Shown: positions 12,432 through 26,295, counted from the first letter of the stretch. The stretch is DNA of 64,000 nucleotides from Strigops habroptila (GCF_004027225.2 NC_044284.2:14798501-14862500), one strand, 5' to 3'. The notes: generated by a model from the sequence alone, not told the origin. Program-made: numbers and translations.

Positions 12432-14236
12432 TTCATGCACCATAGGCAGCCAAATTCAAACAAATCAGTGAATGCTTCCCTTCTTCCCTATCCTAACAAA
12501 ATCTGAACAGAAAATGCAATACTCATCTTTAATGATCATCAGAACAGCACGACTGAAATCAAAGAAACAACCAGCAAATATACAGAAGAGTACCAACACC
12601 ACATTAAAAGGCAAACTAAGAGCCTTTACATGATTTAAAATTCTCTTTGTAACAGCAAACACATCTTTAATGCCAAATGTATAAAGAGCAATAAACAACT
12701 GTATAACAATACCAAAGATCTTCCTAGTCATTTTTATATGGGAGATTTCCTATTCATACTGAGAAAGGACACTACAAAAACATAAGCAAGGTAGCATCAA
12801 CATTTTAGTTTCTAAACATCTATCAGCCCTCAATACACCGGCAGTGCTATGTCCCCGGCAAGTTCTCCAGGGAAGCCAGAGAATAAGGAGCTAGGAGGTG
12901 GAGAGGAAGCAGCGAACCCCGAAACACCTCTACCTTGGGGACCATTTCTGTTTGGTTTGAGACCTTTTTCTATTGCTAGTATTTAAATGCAAGGCAAGCG
13001 AACTACCAGGAAGGACTCAATGCACCTAATTTCTTCATTTATTTTTATTTCCATACGAACAGAAGATTTCAATCAGACAAAAAGGTGTAAAGCCTCCACC
13101 CATCATTAAGGCAGTTGAAGAACAAATTAACTAATGGTATGACATGGTACAAACCGGCAACGAAAACCAAACACAAAACCCGAAAAGTACTAAAAAAAAG
13201 TCTTTGTTTTGTGCCAACAAGCAACTGATCCTCTAAAAGAAAAGAATTATTCTGGTGCAAATAAACAGTGATTAAATGCATGTATACCCACACACACCAA
13301 ACAATTTGACATTCAGCTGTACATCCTACAGTCCCCAAACCTCAAACTTCCTAGGTTTATGGAGAATTTTGCTTCCCAATCTCAACATATGTATGAAGAT
13401 AATTATGAGCAGTCAAAGGTCAGACAATTTATCAACAGTTCATCTCTGCGAGCATACAGTCTTCCAAATCTGAAAGCCTCCTAAAACTGTGAAGTCAATT
13501 AGTACACCTACACAGAAAACTATGCAGTGCACCACACAGGCAGATCTGATTTGGCTTTAAGTTAGGGTAGCGTGGACAGAGAAGCAGCACAGCACAGAGC
13601 ACCATCCTAGACTTAGAACTTATTCTACAAGACAAATAAACATTGCACTGTTTATAAGGACTTGCAGTATTGCCTTGTTTGCTGCTGGCTCAACTGTATC
13701 TACACCACCCTGCAGTGTAACACAGCATATATTCAGTTAGGCAAGATACAGAGGGCCGCAAATAAGAGAAGCCAGTGCAACGGTGGGACAGTAACAAAAA
13801 GGAGCATTGTGTCTAACACTCTGGATCCAGCCAGTGAAGGCTCTTAAGCACACTCTTATTTCAAGCAATGTAAAAGCACTCAAATCAAGCTGCTATAACA
13901 ACAAAACAAGTGAGAGCTCTATGCGCAGAAACAAGACAAGGCAAAGATGCATACAGTAAATACAAAGAAATGAAGAGCAAAAACTTTATATCTGAAGCTG
14001 TAGAAAACTAATCAAGGCCCAAATGCAAGGACTTTTGAAGTTCTTGGAGGAACAGAATCTGATCCAGCTCTACCAAATTTGGTAAGAGACTCAAGTCTCC
14101 CAAAACCACAAAAGCAGCAGCAATTTGGCGGAGTTCCTTTTTCAGCACATGAAACAGCTAAAGCCCAATGACAGCTTAGTCCTGTCAATTTTGATACTTT
14201 GAAGGGAGAAAAGATGTCACGACATAGATTAAAACA
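12432..14236. other. Intergenic DNA, no gene recognised
   Basis: This is AT-rich DNA with no recognisable exon or repeat. The open frames of up to 92 codons are unremarkable and look like chance. Confidence 0.55.
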
Positions 14237-15790
14237 GTGAAGATAAAAGATAAGAAAGAACACAGTGAAGAGGGCTATAATCTGATACAACTAACTTTGA
14301 GACATTTGATATGCAGGCATGGGAGAAGTGTCAGAGATAGAAAGGTTGTGGCCTTGGAAAACAGGCAAGTAAAATTGTCAGAGATGTTAGAAAACTTAGA
14401 GAAAGTTAGGAAGAAGAATTAAATCTCTGAATCTTAAAAGGTCTGAGACTGTGGCTGGATACTCAAGGAACTGTGCAGAGACAGAACTACGAGAGAACCA
14501 AACTGCAGAAGGAAGCACTAGATTTTTGGGGCATTCAAATTCAAGTGTAAAGCCAAAAACTTGGAAACAAACTGGAATAAGGATGCTCAGTTACATGAAA
14601 TTAGTGGATGACAAACAGAGACTAAAGGGCAAAGCATTAAAAAAAAGAACCAGTTAGCATGACAGGTGCCATTCCCTTCAAGATAGAGGAAAAGAGAACT
14701 TGGTTACTAGTGAAGGAAAATAAGTGGAAGCTTTCAAGAGGAAGAAATTGTTCAATTAAAGGAATGAGAGGCATAAAAGATATAGAAATAAAAGAGGCAA
14801 ACTTGTATATACAAGAGGCCAAGAAGCCCAATTCAGAAACAGATTCGGAGAATGAAAAATAATTTTGAAAAGGATCTAGCATGCAAAAGATCAGGTTTGA
14901 AGAAACATTTTGTATCAAGAATGGAGAACTAAAATGAACAGCAAATCTGCAAGCAAGCTCAATAAGAGAAAATAAGTGGGATAAAAAATGCTTAAAAAAG
15001 TCCATTTGGAAAGAGAATTAGAACAGGTAAGGCAAAGCTTAGTCCAAAGCTGTGTTCTGCTGACATACCCTTCAGAGATATTCGGAAAGGCAGGAATGGA
15101 AATTAAGAAGTAACAAGAAAAAATGTCTGGGGAGACGCACGGAGACAGGGCAATGTGAGACATAACCAAAGAAACCATGTATAGAGAAGCAGATAGAGAT
15201 GAAAATAAAGACCAGTGAGTCAAAGGAAGTGAGCCCAATGAAGGAAGGAGGCAGCTGAGAAGAGTGAAGGAGTCAGAAAGGTTAATAGATGGGAGATCCC
15301 AAAAGGAGTGAGTGACAGGGTAGAGGAGAGAGAAAGACAGATAAGCTGAAAGAGAGCAGGTAGTGATCAGAGAAAGGGAATTTAGAAATGAGAGATAATA
15401 AAGTGAACAGTATTTAGTAAAGACAAGGTCATGGGAATGATTGAAGCAGTGAGAAAAATCTGTCTAAAACTAGAAATCAAAGGCATCAGACTGGAAAAAC
15501 AGAATGAAGAACAATGGAGTTAAGTAGTTATTGAGGCTTGGGGGAAAACAGGTATTGCCCATGGCGAGGGATGAAATTTGAGAAAACACAAATGGGTTGT
15601 GTTTAGCAAAGTCACAAAGCAAGTAGCAAACTAATGGTCGTTAGGAAAACTAGACACAGAGGACTTCAAATCAGGAAGAGGATAGAGCAGACAACAGGAC
15701 AGATGAACCAGAAGCAGCAGGCAGGCATCGCAGAACTTCAGAACTGACTATGAAAGGGAAACAATTTTTTAAAAGCATCAACTGAAAATA
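14237..15790. repeat. Purine-rich block of about 1.5 kb on the plus strand
   Basis: A and G dominate the plus strand for about 1.5 kb, with repeated short words such as GAGAGAA, AAGGAAG and GCAGAG but no strict tandem unit. The asymmetry explains the open frames of 122 and 107 codons on the minus strand here. The content looks like a dispersed repeat or old transposon interior, but I cannot name the family. Confidence 0.5.
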
Positions 15791-16999
15791 AAAAAGGTTC
15801 AGGGAAGGGAGTAGAGTTTGAAAAAAGAACCTTAAAAATTTACATTTGAGTTTGGAAACATAAGTAACACCTCACTGGGCATGCCCAGCACCTGTATTTC
15901 CCTCCTTGGGATTCCTAGCCAGAAATGTTTAGTTCTTCACCCAGACCAAACCAGAGATCAGAAATTCAGAAGACCAGCACTGCCACTGGCTCGGTGATAT
16001 GGGGATATGGCAGGCTTGGAAACACTTCTGACTGTTAAAGAATATTAAAAATTATAGAAAAGCAGTGATTTGAACTCTGCTATCCAGCACCTTTACTTCC
16101 AGATACAATTAACTCCCCACAATGAAGGTCTTCATTGACTCTCCTTCACATCAAGCTCCTGCTCCTAGCAGCTCAAATACCTGACGCAGCATTCGCCACG
16201 AGCATTCAAATTCAGTCATTAAGATTCTCACCTTGCTTTATAGCGGCAAAGACAGAGATTAAATGGACAGATTGTTGAAAACAAACATCACAGTGATTTT
16301 AGGTCCCATTCAGAGGTATCTGAGAACCACTGGTGTAAGAAGTCCTTCTTTCCAAGTCTCTGTCAAGAATTTCACTTTGTGGCTTTCTTAGATGCTTCTA
16401 CTACTATAGATCATCTTCCAGTATATTGGCATGTTTTAAAGTTTCTGTTCATTACAAAAAGATGACATACTTCTATTGCCTGCTCGTAGAATTGGTAGCT
16501 GGATCATTAGAGTGCAACAGAAGAGGGGAAGAAAATCCCATTATTCCCTGCTACCAAACCACTGACATACAGCAAGTATAAAAAGTGAGCTGAGCACATC
16601 ATTTCTGTACACCCTACTGATTACTGTTTATTCATGTGCGTATACAAGGTTCACTCAAAATTACCGAAGTTACATAAAAAACAGCCTACCTATAAACAAG
16701 AGCTCACAGGACTGGGGCCATAATGGGAGCTCTTTGTTATTCTCATGGTTTATAAATTATCTAAGATATTTTTGTATGTTTTGAAAATAATTTTAGATTT
16801 GTTTTTAAATTTAAGATAACAACACTCTTTTGGGCTAACTGTGACTGATGTAACATATCTGATGTAGTACTTCAGATAGATTTTTTGCAAATAATATGAA
16901 CAAGATTTTTTTTAATATACTGTCTTTTGTTACAGCCAAGGAAACCCACCTATAATCAACTACTGGAAGCAGTAAGCTGTTCACAAGATAGGTAGTATA
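15791..16999. other. Intergenic DNA or distal 3' UTR, no gene recognised
   Basis: This is mixed-composition DNA between the purine-rich block and the probable NEK7 3' UTR. A perfect 14-bp palindrome, CTGGGCATGCCCAG, lies at 15875-15888. Nothing else stands out. Confidence 0.5.
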
Positions 17000-18329
17000 T
17001 ACTTTAACATATATATATCTAACAAAAAAAAGTTTGAAAATATCATAGAAATATTATATTTTTACATTATATTTAATACCTGTATGTTTTATTTCTATTA
17101 GACTACTGCCACAAGCAGGGGAGCTCTTTCAAGACAAGACGAAGATTTTATGCAATGTCATTGAAAGCACAAAGTTCACTCACGAAGCAAGTTAATACTG
17201 TAGCATTACTGAAATAAAAGGAGGAGCTAGTCAGACATTTTGGTTAGAAATTTAACACATTCTCTTTGAAGAAAATAAAGATGTAATGCCATAGCTTAAA
17301 ATAAATAGTGTAAATGTCATCAACAACATATGAAAAAGAGAATCGTGTTTTATACAAGAAAATATTTTATAAGTGTATCACACACATGGGAGTGTTATAA
17401 CAGACTTATATGTTACCAGGTGCTTTACTTCAGGGATAGATTCTACAATCCCCAGTTATACAAGCATTTCTACTAACTCGTACAGGTTTCTTAATTATAA
17501 AGTTTGGTACCAGAGCCATCTGTACCATTCCCTTTACAGATTTGAAAATAGGAACAACTTCTTCTTTTTCTCAGCACAAGATTTAATCATAAATACTAAA
17601 AACCAACAACAACATTTAAATGCTTAAGTATGCACATTCGTTAAATCTTGACTCATTATTTCTTTACTCAATGTATCCTTCAAGACAGGAGCAGTAATAA
17701 TAATAAAATCTATTATTGTTTTCTTTAGGGGAAGTTCAATACTTGATGCACAATATTAATGCAAAATAGCCTGACTGTGTTGGGTTTGGGGTTTTTTCCA
17801 ATGATTTTTCAATGTTGCTGTATTATTTCAGAAAAAGAAATAAAAATCGTTTGAGTACTTGTGCGTTATTAAGAGCTAATCCTGTCAGTCAAGCAGGTAT
17901 TGTCCTACCCTTTCCAATACAAACCATTTCATTCTATGACATATGAAACTATTGTTAGAGAATATAACCATAATTTTTTAAAATTCAATAATCAGATAAT
18001 AGATGAAAACAAATCTAGAGGCTGCTAGACACAAATCAAGGTTTCTCAAATACTTCCTCCCTACAAATTGTTCCACTGAAGTTCTACAAGATTAAGTATA
18101 CACAGAAGCTAGAAAAAAACCCTAAAGATTTGTTCTAACAAAATCTGGAAACAGAAATAATTTTTTTTTAAAGTATTAAGATAAGCTGATGATCTGGCAC
18201 ATACTATTTAAAAACTCCTGTATTTTGCCAAACACGGTTTCCATAGTATTTGTAGTTTTAAAAAATACAAAACCAGAAAAAAACCTGACCTAGCTTGAAC
18301 ATTTCATTCACAAACCCTGCAGCTGGATT

Positions 18330-18335
18330 TTTATT
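18330..18335 (-). terminator. Candidate NEK7 poly(A) signal AATAAA
   Basis: The minus strand reads AATAAA at 18335-18330, and a GT-rich stretch (GGGTTTGTGAATG) follows about 15-25 nt downstream, as expected for a cleavage and polyadenylation site. It would give a 3' UTR of about 1.6 kb. It is one of several candidates. Confidence 0.3.
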
Positions 18336-18453
18336 TTTTGAGCATTATATCAAATCAAAAATTAAAGCCGGACAAAGAATGAAAAAACAAAACAAAACTG
18401 AGCATGCAGGGACTGACACCATATATAACCTACACATGTATGTATATAATGCT

Positions 18454-18462
18454 GCTTTTATT
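18454..18462 (-). terminator. Candidate NEK7 poly(A) signal AATAAA
   Basis: The minus strand reads CAAATAAAAG here and is followed about 20-30 nt later by a TG-rich stretch (CATGTGTAGG). It would give a 3' UTR of about 1.4 kb. It competes with the signal near 18335, and the sequence alone does not decide between them. Confidence 0.3.
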
Positions 18463-19890
18463 TGAAACTAAACTTCTTTTTCCCACATAAGAAAAATACT
18501 TAACTGACTGTAGCAGCTTCTTAGCAATATCACTGATAATAATTATGTTTTAAGAGTTCTGTATAAAAAGCTCAGTCTTGAAACTCAAGAATTTCAGTCC
18601 GTCCTCCCATTCTACCACAATTAAAAACAAGGCACCTTCCTTACCTTAACAATAAAAATATTATTTAAGCATATCCAAAAAGGTACTAAGGTCTAACAAA
18701 AATATTTTTAATTTCCTTTTCAACTAATAAAGTATTTATAAAACATTTTGCATAGATATTTATTTCCCAAATAAAGAAGTGGCAACTTTCTCTTCAACAT
18801 AAAAGTTAAATTTTACTTCTGCTAAATATAAAACTAATTCTCAGGTTACAGTATACAAAACCAGATATTCATGAAGAATATATTTTGTTATACTACTACA
18901 CTATGATATTTTTTCCAAAATATTTCTGTATGTAAGAAAAAAAAAATTAAATATACTGTAAGGTCATTCATATTATTTTAAACACAAAAATCTACAAACA
19001 GTGACATACATATAAACAGTTGGGAAGTTGTAAAAGATCATGTCTTTTAATCAGACCTTCTCATAAACGCTAGCCTCAGAAGATCCTATTTTGCTACAAG
19101 AAGCATCTGCATGATTTTAAGACTTAACTATGCACACTTCTATTGCCCCAGGGCAGTGCTGCACAAGCCTATTGAAAACGATCAGATTGCAGAATCAACA
19201 CCTTAAATTTTCCCAGAAAACCTCCAACAAATGTTTTATGTGCATTATGAGAGAACAAATCAAAAAGGGGTGTTACAAAAAATGTCCAGCATGACAATTT
19301 TTCCTGAAACTATTTTCCCATCACATTTGGCAAGCAGAGAACTAACCCTATCACCTGTCTACTCTTACTCTGAGAACTGCGAACTACAATTTAATATAAA
19401 TACAATAACCTTCTATAATAATCAATGTTTCCTCTTAGAACAAAGATTAAAATAAAGTTAACTGTGCTGATTCATACCTTCCATAAATTACTAAAAAGGT
19501 GAGAGATTCAGACATTTTGCTTTCTGGATAATAAGCCTATATCTGTATCATGTGCAAAAGTGCAACTGTGTTTTAGAACTGAGGCCCAACTGAACAACAA
19601 TTTTGTTATTAAAGAAAATTATCTGAACCCACTTAACATGGAAAACAGTGGTTCTGATATCTTTTAGAGTTACTCTTTATATATTTAAACCTGTTGTATA
19701 ACTGCAAGTTAATAAAAATAAAAAAAATAGAAAATCAACAGAAAACAACAAAGCTTGTATATAAATTGGTTTACAATTCAAAGCACAATAGTAAGCTTCA
19801 AATAATTACATTTGTGTAACACAAACAAAGAGGTGGGATGATTTATTTAAAGTACTTGGTTATTTCTGCTCTTCATGATCTGCTGTCTGT

Positions 19891-20001
19891 TTAGCTGCTC
19901 GCAGTGTGTGCATGCATACGTTTCGCTACATCATAGACATAGGTTATGTCTGGTCGCTTCTCTGGATCCGGGTTGATGCACATATTAACTAATTGTCGCA
20001 G
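19891..20001 (-). CDS. NEK7: NEK7 last coding exon, residues 267-302 and stop
   Basis: The exon encodes 36 residues from [17 protein letters not shown] to RMHAHTASS and ends in TAA at 19891-19893. The acceptor is CCTTTCCTAG. It contains the subdomain XI arginine (Arg282), which forms the conserved ion pair with Glu206, and the C-terminal helix. Asp290, Lys293 and Arg294, also reported at the NLRP3 contact in mammals, are kept. Compared with human NEK7 as I remember it, there are two changes: Ile for Val285 and His for Cys298. The C-terminal length equals that of the human protein. The 3' untranslated region follows directly. Confidence 0.96.
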   Translation of the reverse strand: MRQLVNMCINPDPEKRPDITYVYDVAKRMHAHTASS

Positions 20002-23000
20002 CTAGGAAAGGAAAAATAACATGACAGGATCGTTGGCCTTCTTACAAGTACTATTTGTGCATTATCAAATTCAAATTAATAAGACTAGCAAAAATTAGTC
20101 AAACAGCAATTCTGCATAAAGACACACTCAACCCTCCCTCTCTCAACATGCACTGCACAGTTTTATGCAAGCATGAATGCAGCATTCTCCCACAATTTTT
20201 ACATTTTGTACTGTTGCACAGAAAAACTGATGAGCAAATTTAAGTTCTAATCATTTTAGCATACAATTTTAGACATGCATTTAGTTCCATTACACAATCT
20301 TTTAAATGAAAATCCCTCTGCTTTTGGAGGCTATGCCTGCAAACCCCAGAAGGCTGAAGCTAGCACAGAGAGAAGGTAAATTAGGACTGCTTATTCCTTC
20401 ATTCCTGATACAAGAGTTAGCCAGCAATAAGTGGCATTGCTGCGTAACAGGTTGCAACAAACAAAAGGGAACAATTCTCCTTATAACACACAGTTAATCT
20501 GCAGAATTTCTTGCTGCTAGAATACACACACGCTCAAAAGCAACTGAACAAGTTAAACCCAGCTATTTAATATAAAGACTCCGCCTTGAGGAAATCTCTG
20601 AACTAAAAACTGGAAGCCAGGAAAGTATTTTGGGGAACTACCAGATTATGCTGGCCCTGTCACTCCACTTGCCCACTGCTGGAGACATGATACTGAATGA
20701 ATAACTTTGGTATACGTCCCTGTATATATTCTTAGGATTAGACCAGTGATTTTTTAATTTTCCTTTCTTTATGGAAAGAAGCACAATAATTAACAAACAT
20801 GTTAACAGAAGACTCTATCTGGGAATAAACAAATCACTATGACTAGAAAACCCCATGTTTCCACAAGCACCATGATTTATTTGGCCTTCTATAGTGCACA
20901 TATTCAGCAGAAGCAATCCCAAAGAGCTTCCACACCACCTGGATACTTCTTATTGCCTTCACAAACTGGCAGAACAATTGCAAGGTTTTCTTCCTTCCTT
21001 GATATGCCTAAGAACTTATGAAATTAGAACTTAATATATTGTCCGGAGAACCCTTCTGATGGGGGCATCTACTTTAAATAGTGCGCATCTCCTAAGCACT
21101 TTTCAACATGGAATACACCTGCTTCATGATGACTTATTAGAATTTTTACCATCCTTTGCAAAAGCAACTTAAACAACTCTGAAGCTCTTCCTTTATGCTT
21201 TCCAGTAGCTTTGACAAATCCTCCTCTATCTCCTTAAGCATTGGGGAGGGCAGAGGTGAACAAACAAACAATAAAACACCTTGCCAGCCACCCCTTCTGT
21301 GGCAAAATGTCAAATTTAGCCCAGTCTCCCTCCCAATATTATTAAATATGATTATTGCAAAAAATCCATGATTATTGCAACTAACACAGAGCAACCTCAT
21401 CATTACCATTATTCAAAAGTAACATATACTGCATATTCAAAGCTGCCATCAGAGAGTTTCCTTCCTGCTTTTTATAAAAAGACCAAGAAGGATTTTCAAT
21501 TATAATTATACTCCTTTCACTTTTCAGAGATTAATTTAAAATGCAAAGAAAGTTCAGAAGAAACAGTGGCGTACCACTATTTATAACTTTCTCCATTAGC
21601 CCTTGCAGAAACATTGTGAACTGTATACAATGTACAGGTTTCTCATATTTAACAATACAAAAACGATGTTACTAGACATCCACCTTCTTTAGCAAGAAGA
21701 GCTTAATATTTAAAAATGAGATCATTAATTCTGAAGAAGCAGTCAGATTGCTGGATTTAAAAGAAAACATTAAATCAAAATAATCTGTAATGATTTGAAT
21801 CTAAATATGCTATGTATATTTTGACTAATGGAGTTATAAAAGCCATCATATTGCTGCTGGCAGCAAATAAATAAAATACAATACCACTGACAGGAAAAAC
21901 TATTAGCCTGTACTAACTCCTAAACATTTGGAGACTAGAATACTGGAAATCATGAACTACTTTAAGAAATAATTATTTCCTACATGTATACAAATATGCA
22001 AAGCAAAACTATCTACTATAGAAGAAGAAGGTGGGGACACAGTGTAAGCACAGGCACAATGTACTAACAGAGATGAGCAGCTTGCTATTGCAACACCTCA
22101 AATAGCCTGCATGGAAAACAGGAAAGTCCGAAAGAACGTGCAAAAACCTCAAGCCTGAAATTAGACTTAAAATAAGTGAACAGTTTTTAAAAAGAGAATA
22201 CCAGTGTATTTATCTGCAGAATATGCTCAAAGTACGTGTAAAGGCTTTAGGTCCTATTAATCCCTGTAAGTACACTTGCAAAAATCATTCACCCACATGG
22301 CTTATTGACTGTGGCTTTCTGCAGATTCTTATTTCTTGTTCTAACCAAAATGCATATTTAGCTACTGTTGTTAGGATATAAGAAAGGATATACAAGAATA
22401 TGTTTATATTAAGGGACAGTCACTGAAGCAGTTTACTGAGAAATTCTCTTTCCAACATAGTGCAAGTGGTGAGCACAATTAGCAACAATCCTTCACTATG
22501 ACTGTAATAAAATAAAGCAGAATGTCATAGACCTCTTTTGCCTATGAGTCTTAACATTTAAGTGTCGGCCACTGCTATTACTGCAAAATCTCCTTCCCTC
22601 TCCCCAGTCCAGAATCTCAGTTGTAAGGCAGGAATGCTGTGCTGACTATGCCTGGGACACTGCACAATGATAGTGTAGATTCCAAGTAATCAAAATCCTG
22701 AGCTCTTTTGAGCCTTGTTATTGAACAGCAAACCTTTGGGAGAAGGTGAATTAATTTTGCTATACAGTTTGAAAACAGTTACACAGGAAGACAGTCTTTC
22801 AGGACTGAACTGGGACTATGATGGATGCTAATTCTTGGTTATAGTACTGTTTCTTTAACTCCTACAGGAATATCCATTTCAATAAACCTGAAATCCATTT
22901 GTCAAGCCCTCTAGTATTAGTAACATTTCGAATGTAGCAGAAGAGCTCTACAGTACCATGGGAAGAGGCACTGGGATTCTGAAGTCAGACTATCATTAGA

Positions 23001-26000
23001 GTTAGAGTAATTTTTATTATCTGGCACAGACTGGCCAACAGGCAGAGCAGACTTATGGCTGAGCTGGAGGGACCTCCGGTTGCATCCCCAAGCTTCAAAC
23101 TTCTTCAGCTGCTTATTGTTCTTAACCTCCTCAGTGCACTTAGCACAATGACTGCCTTTAGCCTGGAGCTTAGCCTGACATCGGAGCGGTGGGACACACT
23201 TTCTTTAACTCTAGCAGGTTTTTCAGCTATGAAGTAAATAATTATCACTTGAGTCAGGAGGAGGAGGGAGGAAGACAGAAATAGGACAGGCAAGTACTTT
23301 ACATTGTTAGCCAGCTGAAAAAGAAACTTTAATATAGGAAATTTTGGATGAGAAAAAAGCCCTATTCTTACTCTAATAGGAGACCTTCTTGAAGCCTGTT
23401 CTCAGTGTCATTCTCAAGATCTTCTGCTGGCAACTAACACTGCCACTGTGGACCTGCTGGCTCGTTCAGCTTTCACATCTGTGTGGGAGGTTGGCTATGG
23501 ACTTTAGAAGTGTACCTCAATCAAAGGAAGATTTAAAAACTCCACCTATCATGAAAGCAACATAAGGAGCTGGGAGCCCCAGCTTTGAATTACCTAAAGC
23601 AGAACAGCTTTCAGTAAATGCTGAGTACTCACCTAAATACCTGATGTTCTTAACCAATATTCAAAAATTGAGTGTCCAAAGTTGTTAAACATTTGAAAAT
23701 CTTGGCCTATGACACTAATGTTGAAGCAATAGTTTGTGAAATTAGGAATTCTAAATTAAAGGTTCTTAAAAAAATATCTGTCCATCAATCTTAAGGTGCA
23801 TCTTTCTGTCACTGTCTCTGACGGCACAGATGTAACACATTACTAAAAGGCTAGTCTTATAGAGAGTTCAAAAATTCAGAAAGAGTCACATCTTAAAACT
23901 CATTAAATTTACATACAAAAAAGTTTCTCTCTTAAAAAGCACTTGTCTTGTATTTTGTGATGAAAGTATTTACACCTCTGTAATCAGAGGATGCAGAGAT
24001 CAACACTCAGTAAAATTTTTCTTTCAGAAAATTCTTTGTTATAAAACACAAAGTGAGTTTTGCTGTTCAGTGATCTCTGATCTTTACTGCTCACTGCGTG
24101 TGCTTCCAACCTGGTTAAAGGTCTGATATCTAAATGGCCAGTACAGGTGAAACATTAGGACAGTATCCTAATATGACAGATAACACTTTGTTTGCCCTTT
24201 TTTTTTTTACAGTTCATGCCAGCACACTATTTTTGCATACAAGTAAAAAGTCTGTTTTAGTGCAATAACTAATAAACATATGTATTTTTCCATGTACCTC
24301 AGTGAAGACACAAGTCTTAATTTCAAAACATAAAAATGTTCCCATTATAGACTCCATAGTTGATTACTTCTTTCAAGTAACTATTTTCACATCTATCTTC
24401 ATAGCTATTGTAACTCTGATCCTCTCATGTTTTAAAATAAGTTACACATATTTTGTAAATAGCTGTTTATCCAAGGTGCAGAAGTATGTGTCTGCTTTGA
24501 AATAAAGAAAAATGTAACATGTTGTGCTTTGAATCCATTTTCAACACTAGAAACTATATGGATACAAGTAGAAGATGGAATCTCTTCCCCCATCCAAACT
24601 CTAAGACCTTCTGTCTGGGCCAGACTTTGATATTTGCCCCTTGGCTGGGAATCCGCATACCCAACTTCACACTTAGCTGCAGTGAAGTAGCCCTGCAGGC
24701 AGGACAACTTCAACGAACCACTAGTGGTATCATCATTAAAATCCTGCTGAAGGTCACCATGGAAACCGCCTGCTGAGGCTTTGCTGCTGCACTCTGCATC
24801 TCCTAATCAGCTACCATGTGAAATGCAAATTCAGACAGTCTGAAAATTAGTCAAGAAGAATAGAGGATGAGGATGCAGATATGTGAAATATTCATGCGCT
24901 TCATGGAAAAAGGAAGACAGCATGAATGACACAACAAAGAACGGCCCCTGACATTCTTGCTATCATTTTGCATTATTGTTCACACCCTACTGTATTTCTA
25001 GGCCTCCAGTTCTGAAGCTGGTTATGTGAACTGCCATATTTATAGTCTATAATAAATAATAATTAAAAACGGCCAAGGTAAAATGACTAATTGGAAAACC
25101 CACAAAGTATAGTGTATAAATTACACAATAGATTGTTATATCATCCTTTGTAAGATCACTGAATTATCTTTTTAAGTCCACTTTGTTCCATAAAAGGGGA
25201 AAAATTGTCACTATAAATACAAAACAAAACACTGGGCAGTAATGTTTTATTAATAGTCCAATCACTGTCTTTGAATGCAAAAAAAATTTAAGGTGCAGAA
25301 TTAAAACCCCTACTTGATAAATGAAATTGCACAACACTTTATGTTTATTAGAAGTATTTTACTGCTCGTGCTTATTTGTGCTTTCAAAGTAATCTTTAAT
25401 TCATGTAGGCTATATTCAATTAGAATTGGTTACTAATATGTGTTCTTTGGCTTACAGCTTCTAGCCATTTGCCCTATTCTTTTCAAAGTGGGAAAGTATT
25501 TCAAAACTGGCATCTCGAACATTAACAAGCAAGCATTTATATTTTTCATTCCATCACACTAAGAAAAATATTTTATTTTTTTTCAGTTTCTTTTCAATTT
25601 TAGGGCTTAAAAAAGCAAGTACCCCTCCTTAAATGTATTAATGATAGTAAAGAACTGTTACCTATCAGCTTAAAACACTGCTGCGATATGCATGAGTATA
25701 CTGTTCAAATTCAATTACATTATGTCTGCCTATATTTCTCTGAAATTTATGATTAGCATTGTCAAGAACCATTTTTTCTTGCAAAAGAACTGCCCTCCAA
25801 TTGTATCAAACGGCATACCCCAGTTTTACAATGCAGACAAATGGGAACTAAACAATTCATTTTTACTAGTGAGTTACATTATATCTATTTTAATGCAAGC
25901 CCCTAGAGAAACAAGGCTAGCGCGCTAATTTACTGTGTAACATAAACTTGCATAGTTGTGCTTTTAGAAAAGCATGCTATAGATGTAAGACTCAATCCCA

Positions 26001-26295
26001 TTCTGGCATGTAGAACATATCATTGTGCATTCTGGGAAAGCATTTTGTCATACTTGCAAGGAAGCCCAATGAAATTAAGAAGCTAACGGTATGAGGTTTC
26101 CATCATTAAACCCCCCAAATTTAAAATCATATCAGAGAGTTGTTTTGACAGGAACATTTGAGTGAGTTCAACAAGCAAACACTTATGGGCATAACCTGCA
26201 AATAACATAAAATCACCCAAGTTCATTTACGTCCCTGGCAGTGTGCCAGCTTAGATAAACTGAGGATCTAGCCCATGAAAAGGAGAATTACTTAC
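20002..26295 (-). other. NEK7: NEK7 intron between exons for residues 229-266 and 267-302
   Basis: This is a 6294-base phase-0 intron, GTAAGT to CCTTTCCTAG. No other exon, tRNA or recognisable interspersed repeat is visible. A slightly GC-richer patch at about 23030-23290 contains a 60-codon frame on the plus strand with no recognisable product. Confidence 0.9.

Larger units (their letters stand above)
17000..19890 (-). other. NEK7: Probable NEK7 3' untranslated region (end uncertain)
   Basis: The AT-rich DNA directly after the NEK7 stop codon shows no coding potential and no splice sites that I would trust. Mammalian NEK7 has a long 3' UTR, so much of this stretch is probably transcribed. 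AATAAA on the minus strand occurs 44 nt after the stop (19847-19842) and repeatedly farther on, including near 18760, 18458, 18335 and 17090. Which of these is used cannot be read from the sequence. The lower limit given is a guess. Confidence 0.45.

Noticed and set aside
14637..15005. Minus-strand open frame of 122 codons
   Set aside because: It lies in a purine-rich block where stops are rare on the complementary strand. The product is low-complexity (Phe, Leu, Ser) with no recognisable domain.
14915..15238. Minus-strand open frame of 107 codons
   Set aside because: Same purine-rich block and the same cause; it also overlaps the previous frame in another register.
23055..23237. Plus-strand 60-codon frame MAELEGPPV... 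in a slightly GC-richer patch
   Set aside because: There is no homologue I recognise. A leucine-rich short peptide of this size is not enough evidence for a gene.
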